From assembly GCA_029876055.1 (NCBI GenBank), contig CM056876.1, positions 1,054,001 to 1,118,000 of the forward strand: a stretch of DNA of 64,000 bases. Reading direction: 5' to 3'. The DNA is from Madurella fahalii (taxonomy: Eukaryota > Ascomycota > Sordariomycetes > Sordariales). Under the pieces are notes generated by a model. That model ran no database searches, was not told the origin of the DNA, and worked only from the letters and a program-made list of their open reading frames with translations. This document shows, one piece after another, positions 45,809-56,659 of the stretch. The translations under genes and the position numbers were made by a program. The number at the start of each line of letters is the position of its first letter. Position 1 is the stretch's first letter.

Positions 45809-46678
45809 TTATACCTCCACTACCCTCTCCCCATCAAAGCCCTCGGCCTGCGCAAACACATACCCTCTCTGGTTAGAATAGACCCTCACCCCGGCATCAT
45901 CCACAAAGTCGCAGTTGTAGTGCGTATGCCCAAACGCCCACAGCTTGACCACCTCACTAGTCCAACATTTCTCGCCCTTCAGATCCGTCCTGAATCCCGC
46001 TGCGAGCTTACTCCCCGCATGCTTCGGATCCGTCGCCCTCACATCATCGCTCGGACTGTGATGCGTGAAAATCACCACCTTCCGCCCCTTTCCCTCCGCC
46101 TCCACCTCCGCGACCCGCTCATTCAGCCACCGCACATCCTCCGCATGCTGCCGACTATGCTCCGCAGCCGTCCACCCGGCAATCACGTGAAAATCATTCA
46201 GCCCGTAGCCCACAACCTCCATCTCCTGGCCCTCGCGAATGCGTGAGAAGAGCGTGCAGCCCAGCACCGCCACCTTATCGCCGCCCTCGCCGTCGATATC
46301 GTACCGCGTCCGATCGAGCACGACAAGCTCTCCCAGCGTCTTGGCCGCGCCTTCTTCCTCGCCCGCCGCCGCCGTCGCCTCCTCCTGCTCTCGCCGCTGG
46401 CGGGCGAGCGACGACGACACCTCGGCCAGAAAGGCCCGCGCCGCGGCCCAGTCGGTCCGGTACGGCTCGTGGTTGCCCAGGACGAAGAAGACGGCGCGGA
46501 ACCGCGCGAGCTGCCGCAGAAGGAAGCCCGCGAACTCGTCGCGGTGGCGTTCGCCGCCCCCCACCGCGCCAATGTCCCCCAGCAGCGCGAGGTAGGGGGC
46601 GCGCGGGACAATGGTGAAGCTGTCGTATTCCTTGATGACTTCCAGGTGGAGGTCGGAGAGGATTTGGAAGGCGACCAT
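45809..46678 (-). CDS. calcineurin-like metallophosphoesterase
   Basis: This is an intronless 289-residue dinuclear-metal phosphoesterase. All family motifs are present in order: SDLHLE near residue 8, LLGDIGAV near 33, VLGNHEPY near 66, FTHHSPSDD near 200, and AFGHTHYNCD near 250. An Ala/Glu-rich insertion (about residues 90-115) lies after the GNHE motif. There is no signal peptide. The substrate is unknown; fungi have many cytosolic paralogues of this Ser/Thr-phosphatase-like group. It converges on the VOC gene with 92 bp between stops, so the 3' UTRs probably overlap. Confidence 0.92.
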   Translation of the reverse strand: MVAFQILSDLHLEVIKEYDSFTIVPRAPYLALLGDIGAVGGGERHRDEFAGFLLRQLARFRAVFFVLGNHEPYRTDWAAARAFLAEVSSSLARQRREQEEATAAAGEEEGAAKTLGELVVLDRTRYDIDGEGGDKVAVLGCTLFSRIREGQEMEVVGYGLNDFHVIAGWTAAEHSRQHAEDVRWLNERVAEVEAEGKGRKVVIFTHHSPSDDVRATDPKHAGSKLAAGFRTDLKGEKCWTSEVVKLWAFGHTHYNCDFVDDAGVRVYSNQRGYVFAQAEGFDGERVVEV

Positions 46679-47060
46679 TTTTTGTGCAGTGGGGCTTCGA
46701 GGATCTCTCTTGTTGGTTGAGCGTGGATGGGATTGGTTTAATGAAGAGGCTTCCCTTTTTTTTTCGCTCTTTTTTTTTTATCCTAAATAATGGAATGGTT
46801 CGGGTGAGTAGCAGAGCGGATGTTCTGATACCTTACTTAGGTAGGCATCGAGTTGGAGAAAACTGTCCCCAGAGGACAGGGTCCCTCTCGTCAGAAGGCC
46901 GCACTTAACTGCAGTGGGATGGCGCCTCGGGGGCTGGAGCCTGCTGAGGGCCCATTTTTCTTCTGCACCATAAGTAGGGCCGTCCTGACCATTGCTCCTT
47001 AGACGGGACAATCAATTCAAGGACTTTTTTCCATATCTGTTGCAGGCTCGGTTAACGAGT
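46679..47060. other. intergenic with poly-T tracts
   Basis: This is the upstream region of the phosphoesterase gene, with T-rich runs at about 46756-46781. No gene is supported. Confidence 0.4.
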
Positions 47061-47067
47061 TTTCTTT

Positions 47068-47272
47068 GCGTGCAAAGCGATCTCCCTCTGACCAGAGGGA
47101 GCTCTATCTGCACAGGTTGTTTTGGCCCTGTTTAAGCTGCAGGGACCCAATTTGTGGCAGTGTCGCCTGGCCAGTCTTGTGTACAATACCTTGTCTTGTC
47201 TATCTAGCATTTGGCCACCTCTGCCCTCCCTCTATTTTAATGGGTATGTGGGTGTAGATGTGTATTTCTGCA
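47068..47272 (-). repeat. diverged dispersed repeat, copy 2
   Basis: Read on the minus strand this matches about 8703-8906 in blocks (AAATGGTGCAGAAATACAC, CCCA-rich part, then TGTGCAGATAGAGCTCC and GCACGCAA) in the same order. The two copies are in opposite orientation 38 kb apart. The element type is not identifiable from these fragments. Confidence 0.6.
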
Positions 47273-47289
47273 CCATTTCAGAATGGAGT

Positions 47290-48548
47290 TTATGCGTCTT
47301 GATTCTTGAAGATGCAGCTCTACGTTTTCGTCCTGCGGTGAGTAGCATGCGAGGGTTAGGGCTCCATATGGCAACCGGCGGAACAAGCACTTGTGTCGCG
47401 TTGGAGTTGTTAAGTTTGGGAAAACTGCATCGAGCTGCCAAACCATTGATGACTCCATATCAGTCGTTTCCTGGTCGTGACACAGCCTAAGCAAAAAAAT
47501 AGAAACAAAACTTACGGCAATCCGGAGCACTGGTTGTCTCGACTGAAGCATGTTAGCCAGCTCCAAGAGCCAAGGTAAGGCTTGTATGAGAAACTGGTCC
47601 CGCAATACGATATATGTGCACATCAACGGATCTCAGCATCGGCTGGGGGCTTGTTCTCGATGTGAAGCCCGGCTTCCGACAAAGCTGAGTGTCCTGTGCA
47701 TGCCACCCAACGAGGCAGCAGACGTCTTTTCGTAGGTCCCCATTGCTTGTAGAAAACTGCTTGTTAGGCGAGGCAGCTCCAGCAAGTGCCTGTGCTCTAA
47801 AGCAGAAGACATACCCTGCGGCGTTAATATACACGTACACTGAGGTGGTAACACATAGACGGCGAGCTAGGCCGCAAGACGACCTCACCTCAACTTCGTA
47901 AACTATACCTTATTCAGGTACTCCGTTTCTCGGTCCGAGGAAGCAAATCCCCGCGACCATGATAACGCTATTTATGTAACTTACGGGGTGTGGGAAGCGA
48001 AATCCGGCCACAGCTCTTGGAATGTCTGCGTCTCTGAGAGTGGGTTTCACAGTACTGTCAGAGCCTTACCCGTGCGCATCGGCTTCCCTCGGTCTTCCTG
48101 ACTGGCTTGCTGTCCAAAATCACCAATGCGAACTCACTTTACCTACGTAATTACGCCATGCAAGACCTTCCGCTTCATCGTTGAGTGCTTGGTGGATCAT
48201 CGCATCCACTAGTTTGCTTATCCGGCAACATAACCTTATAGGGAGATGATGTGCACTGAACGCTGCCGTGAACGTGAAAAGTGAGGTAGTGCAACCGGAG
48301 TAGGTAATCAATATGTAACGCGGTTCCGAGATGCTGAGTGATGGTCGGGTAGCAGCAGGATCCCCTAATGCGAGCTCTCGGACTAGATAGGTAGATCGTA
48401 TGGCATCATCTAACTCTTAAATGTTCTGATTATAAGAATAGATGTTGCCATCGCGCTTAACGGATGGCGTTCTTGTGGTCTTCACATATTCTCGCAGAAA
48501 ACCACACCTCAAATTACAACTGAACTTTTTTTTCATTTCAACGCCTAA
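47290..48548. other. no supportable gene
   Basis: Overlapping minus-strand frames (47237-47626, 47553-47888) and plus frames lack motifs. The part before 48549 is the promoter of the small secreted protein gene, including a T-run and CA-rich leader just upstream of its ATG. Confidence 0.4.
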
Positions 48549-48867
48549 ATGAAGGTCTTAAGTGTCACTCTGACCCTCGCCCTTCTGGGCTCTGCCTGGG
48601 CTGTTCCACAGGTTTGCTACCTATTCATGGTATCAAGGACCCTGCACTGACATGCGTGTTTCCAAGGCTACTCGCTCTGACATTACCGTCCGTGACGCGG
48701 AAGTTATGAAAAGGAAAGATGGGACGCTATTCCTTTTGCCGCGGTTGGAATCGGTCGAGAAAATGAGCCGTCAGGACTGTCTTGAGTGCCCCTGCAGTGG
48801 ATGGGATCCCAGCACCTGCTGTTGCCCCCCAGGCGAGAACTGCTGCAACCACTGCAACACCTGTTAG
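48549..48867 (+). CDS. small secreted protein with ten cysteines
   Basis: Exon 1 (48549-48611) is a signal peptide, MKVLSVTLTLALLGSAWAVPQ. A 55-bp intron follows (GTTTGC donor, CACTGAC branch, CCAAG acceptor), then exon 2 (48667-48867), giving 87 residues in one frame. The mature chain has a basic MKRKDG segment that could be a Kex2-type site. It ends in a dense cysteine block (QDCLECPCSGW, TCCCPPGENCCNHCNTC) with ten Cys in 31 residues. It resembles metal-binding or tightly disulphide-bonded effector-like proteins, and no named family is recognised. The AAG acceptor is slightly unusual. The downstream in-frame ATG at 48652 would lose the signal peptide. Confidence 0.65.
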
Positions 48868-49708
48868 TGAGGGAAAAGTGGCGAGCCCGAATATAGAGCA
48901 CAGAACGCGTGGAACCGGGTATGGAATTGAACCTCCTGAACAGCGCAGGCCAAAGTTTCTTCCGAGACGCTCCAATGGGTGCCCCTGTTCCAACCGCGGT
49001 AGCCAAGCCATTGTCTTGGATCGCCATTGTGAGGCTTCACTCCACAGTACCAGAAACCTGGCAAGACAGCTAGCCGACCTAAAGTAGGTTCTATAGAGGG
49101 GAACACTCACATTATTTGCAAAACAGCAGCTTGTAAGTTGTCTCGTCGTTGTTGAAGGATATCACAGTCCTCAGCCTCAAAGCGGTCACCACGGTGTCTA
49201 TCTGGATTGTCCCGTTAAATTCTGCTATAGGGGAGCGTATACCTTGCTCGTACAGTACTCTGTGACTCCGGTCTCCCTTACCTCGGATCTTCCATCCCTA
49301 CATTTCAGTTGTTAGACTTCCATGGGTTTATCGTGCTGTAAGCCTATTATAGTACACCTTTATGAATAATAGTCAGGGCAAGTAAAGTAGATAAGCATGT
49401 GTAGGTAAGACTCAAGCAAAGGTGATGTTGACGTGTAGACGTCTACAGTTGTGTCACGGAACAATTCAACACTTATATACTATAAACGATCAAGGAAAGC
49501 AACTACTGAGCGGTTGCATAGCCGTCTAGGCTCACAAACAATAGAACATTTAGTGAAATATAGGTAAGGTACCAGGGCGTTTGCGGCAAATGGCCCACTA
49601 CCGTTGAATACGATGTATGCAGCATATTATCTGCTCAGCGGCGTATCCAATGAAGCACGATAGCACAAGGAAGCATAGAATCACAAATACCATCACAACA
49701 GCTAATCA
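48868..49708. other. intergenic, no gene supported
   Basis: Minus frames at 48704-49110 run opposite the secreted protein gene and have no features. The right part, about 49200-49700, is AT-rich and stop-rich. Confidence 0.4.
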
Positions 49709-51194
49709 TTAGCCGGTGATGAAGACGACTAATACAGCAGAAAACCTGAAACAAACATTCATTAGCCGGAATAGTGACCACCAGACTTGGAATGCAATGC
49801 TGGGACTTACGCGGCCGCGGCCATGAATACCTGCACTCTGGATATCTCGTTGGTAAAGGCTGTTAAGCCCATGGCAAAGAGAGCTGTAAAGCCGCCGATC
49901 CATAGCAACTTGTGTAGGTTCGAGTCGGCCGTGGAAGTAGTCAAGACCCCAATTGCCACGGTCGGCAGCATGCATGCGACAACAGTAGCAATCAATGATG
50001 TAACCTTGTTGACCGCTGCGACTGGAACGGGTGTGATGTTGTCCTGATGTCGACGCGCCATCAGCTGCAGGTTAAACCATCACGGTTCCAAGTTGTAGGC
50101 ACTCACCAACTTTGGGTTAGTGGCATCCTTCTTGAGCCGCCCTGGCATTTCCAGTTCTCGCTCCTTTCCTTTTGCGGTATGCATGGTTGTGGAGGGTACC
50201 CTTGCCCCTGCTTCCTCGTCTCCCCTTTTCTCCGGCGCTATCATCTTGGCAACTCGACTGGCAAAAGCAGCCATCCAGGGGATGAAAGCGTATGCGGCCC
50301 AGCTGGCGATGGCGTCGGCCTTCAAGCCTGGACGCGGGGTGACGAGATCCGACCGAGTTCGGGGAGTCCGACACCGCCAGAACAGGATGGTGGAGAGCAA
50401 CCCGCTCTTTGCTTGGCCGAAGAGCTGTCTAAAGCCGGGTTCGGGCTCCGGCCGTTCGTATAGATCTCCCCAAACCTGGCTGCCGCGGCCCCGGATTGTA
50501 TAATTGCCCCGCGTTGGCATGGATATCCACTTCACAAGCTCCAGCATGTCGCGCCTGTCGGCCTCGGGCAGAGCAGAAACATTGGCGTACTGTAACAGCG
50601 CTTCGTCTGTTTAGCCAAGGTAATTATCAGCACAGGTCATCTCTCATCTTGCCAAGTCCCTGTCTTACTATAACCGTGGAGACAGTCCCGCAGCTTCAGC
50701 ACTAGTTTCCACTGTTCACACTTTCCTTTCGTCTTGGCCCAGTGGCGGATCATCTTGTTGGGCTCCTCGAAGAAATTGTGCTCCGGGTCAGCCATGGAGA
50801 TCTTCCGATCACGGATTTCTTCCTCCTCGAGTTTGTCCTTGAGATAATCCAGCTCAACTTGGTAATACAGCAGATTCTTGATGTTCAACAGCCGGAAGCG
50901 GGCAAAGGCCTCGAACTCGGGTTGCTTCTCCATCAGCCTGGCCAATAGTGGCCAGCCCTCATCCAGTTCTGTAGGTTCCTGGGCAGCCAGGTTGGCTGAG
51001 TTTAGGCCATGACCGCTAGATGGCTGGCTTTTATCCAGAAACGCTTGACCTGAAGCCCCGGTAGCGTTGCTGTTTGTTGAGTATGGGCTTTTTGGGCTCG
51101 TGGGCGATGTGTTTCCGGATTCGTATGGATATTGGTGAGAATGAACAGAGTCAAGTCCCTTCCCAGAGTACGTGACGATTGACTCGGGAGCCAT
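49709..51194 (-). CDS. DUF6594 protein with C-terminal membrane segments
   Basis: This is a fungal membrane-associated protein of unknown function. Exons 51194-50669, 50606-50107, 50064-49811 and 49745-49709 splice in frame to 438 residues. Residues 1 to about 75 are Ser/Pro/Tyr-rich and disordered. The DUF6594 core follows: GWPLLARLMEKQPEFEAFAR, RLLNIKNLLYYQVELDYLKD, KCEQWKLVLKLRDCL, and after splicing GYNEALLQYANVSALP and MLELVKWIS. The C-terminal part has three hydrophobic helices (VTSLIATVVACMLPTVAIGV, LLWIGGFTALFAMGLTAF, SAVLVVFITG). The last exon is only 12 codons but completes the third helix, which supports the model. No neighbour hints at a role. Confidence 0.9.
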
Positions 51195-54100
51195 GATAAC
51201 CGAATCGGCTAGCTACAGGTGATGTTGAGGTTTGTTGCAAGTATCGTCGCAGATGAAACCGAAAACAAGCGCTGTGACCTGGGCCGAGAGCTACGCGTGG
51301 ATATCTTATCGAGAAACGCTTAATCTTTAACCCCGCGCTGGAAGCCTCAACTCAAACTGAGACCCATCTTGAGGACATGGATAACCCAATCAAGAATGCA
51401 GCTGATGCCTGATGCTCCGACAATTCGCGATGTGGTCGTGCATTGCATACCGGCATTGCAGAATCTGCCGGAGCCTTATAGGCGGATTTCTCTAACCGAC
51501 TTATGCAGCCGTGATATCAAAGAGTCCTATTTGCTAACAGTTATGTACGTTTATTATTAAACCCCCCTTGAAATGAACGTACCGTGTACGAACCATGTTT
51601 TCCGTATCGTCGGACAAACATGTATTCTCAAGCACGCGCTGTAGTATGGCTGTGAGATATTAGAGTCTATCGATTACGCCGCGTATAAGGAGACCGCCGA
51701 GGTAACGAGACATTCCCGATTAGCGAAGCATGCTGTCCTACTGGACATCATGGAGGGGGAAAGGGGATTCTAAGTTTAAGAACATAGACGTAGGGCAAGC
51801 AAAAGTAAGTATATTTGGTGTGGGAATGTCACCCCGTAATACAGCGCTTGGGACGAAACGTTGCAAAATGCCACGCGTGGTCCCACCACAAATTCCCAAG
51901 ACATTTCGAGGTGCCGCACGGCATTTCCTTCCCCTCTTCCACCGAAAACAGCAACAACAACAACAGTGGATTTCAACGGCATATTGCCCTCAATTGTATA
52001 GGCGGTTAGGAGCCACCGGGGCCTGTTAGGCAACCGGTAGTATACCTGAAGGCGGTGTGTGTGAGATACTCGCTGTGGCTGCTGATTACAGTAGTAGTCG
52101 ACCGACAGGCAAGTAGGCTCGGTGCCAGCTATCCACATAAGCGTTCGCAGTAGGAGGGCGTAGAGCCTAAAGATGGCGATCAGCGGGTGCCGAGGATAAC
52201 AATTCAACTTTTCCAGGCTACGTAGGGAGCCTCAATCCCGAGCCTTCTTCTGGGGAGGTCGGGAAGTCATGCATAGAACGGTCGGCCATAGCAATCAACG
52301 TCCAGAATATGCAAGCTCGCAGTGACTGTGATGGCTGACTTACGCTTTTGGAAGTAGGTAAGGCCAGGCAAGTCTAAATTACATTGTTTTGTCACCAAAG
52401 CTACAGTACTCGTTGGTGCCATCTTTTGCTTTGGCTGGTAGCGCATGCTGAGTGTCCTTCCCGCGTGCTACGTAGCTCCAGCTTCGCATAATGGGCGCTC
52501 CGCATGCGAGCCTTCGCATTCGACTCTCACGGCAAATACCGTAGCTGGGCTTACGAGCCTCCTTGGCTACTAAACAACTTAGCATTACTACCCCTCCTGT
52601 CCGCGGCCCATCAAATATTTGCGCAATGAGGCATTTCCAGCCCAGCCAATGGATTGGAGGAGGGGTGGGGCGTCTTGGATGTTCGCTCCAGGCAACCTCC
52701 TTCTTGACTTTCTAGAGCCTCGTCTACACCCCTCATCAGCGAGCGGGGGTGAACATTGGTGCGCCATTCCGCGAATCTGTCAGCAAGGGACGTCATGTTG
52801 TGCAACCATCAGTCAAATCAACCATCGTCATCGACGGCGGTAAGGGCGGAGAATTGGGCTCCGGGGATTTTCCTCAGAGCTTCGGGGGTTTCATTCTCAC
52901 TCCATTGTATGCGTGTGGCACTCGCCAGGCGCTCATACCCGAATACATCCTCATCTGATCCGCAAATGTGGGGATGCCGTACTTGGATATAGCACGCCCA
53001 GCCTTACTTGTTACGCACAAGGCTCGACTCTATTTCGCCTCTTGCCGGTAGGAAAGGAGAAATCAACAGACGCCCTGGAATTCAGGACCGCGCAAGTGTC
53101 CGCTGATACTTCAGATGCGCTACTCGATAACGTTTTCATAGCAGATAAGCCGTTGATAATAAGGGATTTTTTGATCATAATTGAATATTCCGGTGTATTC
53201 ACACACCGACTTCTCCGGTTTCTATTCTCGTAGGGCGCTAACACCTTACATACACACCACTGCGGCACACACCGCATATCGCTCACCGCGTACCGCACAC
53301 CGCACACCGCACACCGCAGACCATGTTAGGGGTGTCTGCCCGACGAGCCGTGTTACCAGAGCTCGGTAAGAAGCGAGAAATCAAGGGAGACTTGCAATGA
53401 CCAGCTTTCCGTGGAGTGTACATGTCTCTTGACAGCTCAGCTGTTGACCTGACTCGCAAGGCTGTTCACATCCCTTACGGGAAGGTGTTGTGACCACTCA
53501 TATTGAACACCCCAGCAGATTTTTCAGCTCTTGGTCAGCCAGCCACCAGCCACAGGTTGCAAAACCTGGAAGCAATCCCAACAACTTGGTCACGGTCAAA
53601 ACACACCGCTCTGGGCCATTCACAGTGAGCGTTGAAAGTGGACATATCTTATCGACGTGAGCCCGGAAGAGTGTACCTTCGAGTCTGTGTCCAACCAGGT
53701 ACTCCCTGATACTGCCTGATGTGGATAACGACTGTTGTCTAGGTTAAGCCTAACCATGCTGGGGTTGTGTTCTGGGAAGCCCAATACCACCGGCACGCGC
53801 CATGGTTCGTCAAGTTCGTCAACTTGCACAAAAATAGCAATTCGGTCAATATAACGGAAAGAGCTTGGCTATGTCTTACCCTTGCCATAAGAACTCGTCT
53901 AATAAGCCGTATTACTGGTCCTGGGCCATGAAACCCTAGCGCGCCAAGGGGGTGAAGGGGGGACTGATGGGCAGGGGGTTGATTTGCTCCTGTTTTGTAT
54001 TGTACGGTCCATTCTATTCCCTGGAGATTCTAGACTGCGCGTCTGGCTACTTTTCTAATTAAGCCGCTTTCACGGTAGCTCCGGGTTGACTCTGTGTTGA

Positions 54101-54229
54101 ACTCCGGTTTGGTCTCATAACATTTGCCACACAGTCATTCATTCGCAGTTAGAAGCTGGCTGGCTCGGCGCGTCTATATTTCTGCTTTTCCCGCGACGCA
54201 GCGGCGAGCCGTAGTACAACTACTTAAAG
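51195..54229. other. 3-kb gene-poor stretch
   Basis: Many frames of 60-140 codons exist but none has a motif, leader or splice partner. AT-rich and GC-balanced pieces alternate. A 7-bp microsatellite lies at 53284-53320. It may hold decayed repeats; I identify none. Confidence 0.4.
53284..53320 (+). repeat. 7-bp microsatellite (CGCACAC)n
   Basis: About four to five units of CGCACAC follow related CACCGCAT words. It is a simple tandem repeat with no gene. Confidence 0.8.
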
Positions 54230-54687
54230 ATGCCAGACTCGATTAGAAACGTCTTCGGAGTCAAAGGGTCAAGTAAGACATCTAATACTCCCTGCCTTTC
54301 ACCGCATCCCGCCCCGATACCGTGAAGTCCGCACAATCCCCGACGCATATACTGACATGAGATTCATGATTTCCAGTGCCCTTGGACGTCACCCGTGCTC
54401 TCGAGTCGTGGAAGAATGATCTCAGCAAGATCAAAGAGAACATCGAGGACCTCGAGGAAAGGGATGATATCACGGATCAAGATCCGGAACTCGTGCGGCT
54501 CAAGCGTGCGAAACTGATAGCGGAGCTTGAGGTGGAGGCCTGGGACATCGCCCGGGCGCAACAAGACTCAAGCGAGGTCGAATCCTACCTCAACCGCCGT
54601 CTCCAGGATGTTGTGGACAAACTCACCGACGCGACGAGCAGTGCTACCACTTCGGACAAGAGCAGCACTACTTCGGGCTCCCATTAG
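54230..54687 (+). CDS. small helical hypothetical protein
   Basis: Exon 1 (54230-54272) encodes MPDSIRNVFGVKGS. A 104-bp intron (GTAAGA donor, TTTCCAG acceptor) leads to exon 2 (54377-54687), and together they give 117 residues. The body is a charged, cysteine-free, predicted alpha-helical chain (ALESWKNDLSKIKENIEDLE, LVRLKRAKLIAELEVEAW) with a Ser/Thr-rich C-terminal tail. There is no signal peptide or membrane segment. The helical hairpin spacing suggests a small coiled-coil or binding protein. I do not recognise the family. Confidence 0.55.
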
Positions 54688-56659
54688 TTGATAGGGTCAG
54701 GACGTCTAGGTTTGCTTTGGCTGAAGGCTTGTCTTTCGTTGATTAACCCTCTTTCTGGCTTCAACAGCTGTAAGGATGGGCATGCTCACACCGAGCTCTA
54801 TTGAGGCTCGCCTTCCTGACCACCTACCTATCGGTTTCAACAACACAGGGCCTAGCTTTGAAATTGATGGTCCGACGCTGGCTCGGCGTCTAGATAGGTA
54901 GCTATCTGTCATTACCGTTGTCTTCTAGCGCTGCTAGTACCAAGAAATTGTTTCATTGCCTTGCCTGAGAAAAGTAGACAAGAGCAGCTATGGTGAAGGC
55001 AACCCAGTATTAAAAGCGACAGCAGGTAACCCAGTAAGTAACTTTCATAAGGAGCGTTGTGTCAGGCTGGCTTGGCTCGAGTGGGCTGGTGACACGGTAG
55101 CAGTCTAGGCAGCTAGTAACATTTAGCAGAAGATAAGTTACTAACTTAGCGACTAAGATCAGATAGGTTTGCTATTACTTATAACCTAATTAGCCAAAAA
55201 TGTTAGATATACAGGGGATTATATAGTACTATAGACTGACTAGCGTTTACTATTGCGATTTCCTCTTATTTAATGATATAGGCTTTTTATTGTGAGAACC
55301 GGCTAGGTAGGGGTCGGCGTTGGCGTAGGCCAGAAACCCTAGAGCCGTAATGCTAGCGGGGTTCCCAAAGCAACAACTACACTAAGCTAGAATAGTATAG
55401 ATATCGCGTTAGATATGGTCAAGTCATTACACTAACAACACCGGCATGGTGGGGTGTGATAGGACTTTCTCCGTCGCGCCATTTCGGTCGCCACGTCGGG
55501 GAAAGGAGACGTGATAGCGTATAGTCTTCTTCACGACTCTTACGATAAGCAGTTTGAGAGCCCCGAGTTCCTTACGCCAGCGTCTTGGCTTCGTCTCTTA
55601 AAGTCAAAGACAGTCGAGGCCACGAGGTTCTATATCCGGCTGAAGTTCCAGGTGCTCTGACGTTCCAGGGGGCCATCATATTATTACCGGCACTATCTCC
55701 GTGCCCCTAGCAGAGAAGTCTCCCCTGAAGGTTTTCGGCGCGGTCCGAGTCCCACCCGAGAACAACAAGGGAGGGGTGATGACAGAGCTTTGGTGGTAGA
55801 CTTACCAGGAGCTAATGTCCAACATACAGGGCCACAGGAAGGGCGACGGTACAGCAGACAAGAAAGTGCTCTAGGTTCTGGAGACAAGCACGTGCCGACA
55901 AGACAGCTACCGAGAGGAATATTTGCTGTAGCTGCACCAGGGGCAATGCGCAAACCAACACACACCAAAGCCGGACGGGCATAGGTGCACTCGGTACCAG
56001 ATAATGCCTCTGCGGCTGGTTTCATGAAACGGAATCCACTGTCAGACAAGGCGGTACCGGAGACTCCAGGACTCGTCGGACATGGACGCGACATCTAAGG
56101 CATTAACACTAATACAGCATCCCGCGAGTGGAAGCATTCCTTCTCGCCGAGGGAGAGCGCCGTTTCTTCCTCGGTTGGATCCGGAGACGCCATTGGGTAG
56201 AAGGGGGGGAGTCAAGATGCCAGAGCCGGTCGGTGATGCCACCAATCCGTTCTTCACGTGGAGGGTAAAGAATAGCCGTATTCTCGGTGGCCTTGAGACA
56301 AGAGCCGCGGCGGCGGGGGCAACTATTACTCCTAACGAACAGCTCGTCGCCGTTCTAGATGTCATCGGGTATTCGATATGCTCCGGCGATTCAGAAGTTG
56401 GGGAGCTCTATATCAGCTCTTTCAAATGTACCGACAAGAGTCTCTTGAAGTATCATTGTGACTCCCGGTCATGATGCAAATGGCTCCTCACACAACGCAC
56501 TATTGGCAGGCACCTGCGGTTTTGTTGCCAATAACTAAGGAACTGAGGCTTCCCCTTCCACAGCGCCACCACCACTACCAACTTCCCCCTTGGAACCAAC
56601 AAGCGTATCAAAGGGGAAGGAGAATGCGGAAAGCCAAAATCAATCTCGCTAGCAAACAT
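54688..56659. other. intergenic, with an unsupported open frame
   Basis: 54950-55400 is AT-rich and stop-rich, possibly decayed repeat DNA. A 130-codon plus frame at 56082-56474 reads fairly smoothly and could be an upstream exon of the broken CorA-like gene that follows. Two stop-containing stretches between them could be introns, but I cannot confirm that. Confidence 0.35.

Noticed and set aside
49787..50047. Plus frame inside the DUF6594 gene
   Set aside because: It is antisense to exon 3 of the DUF6594 protein, whose membrane helices are clear.
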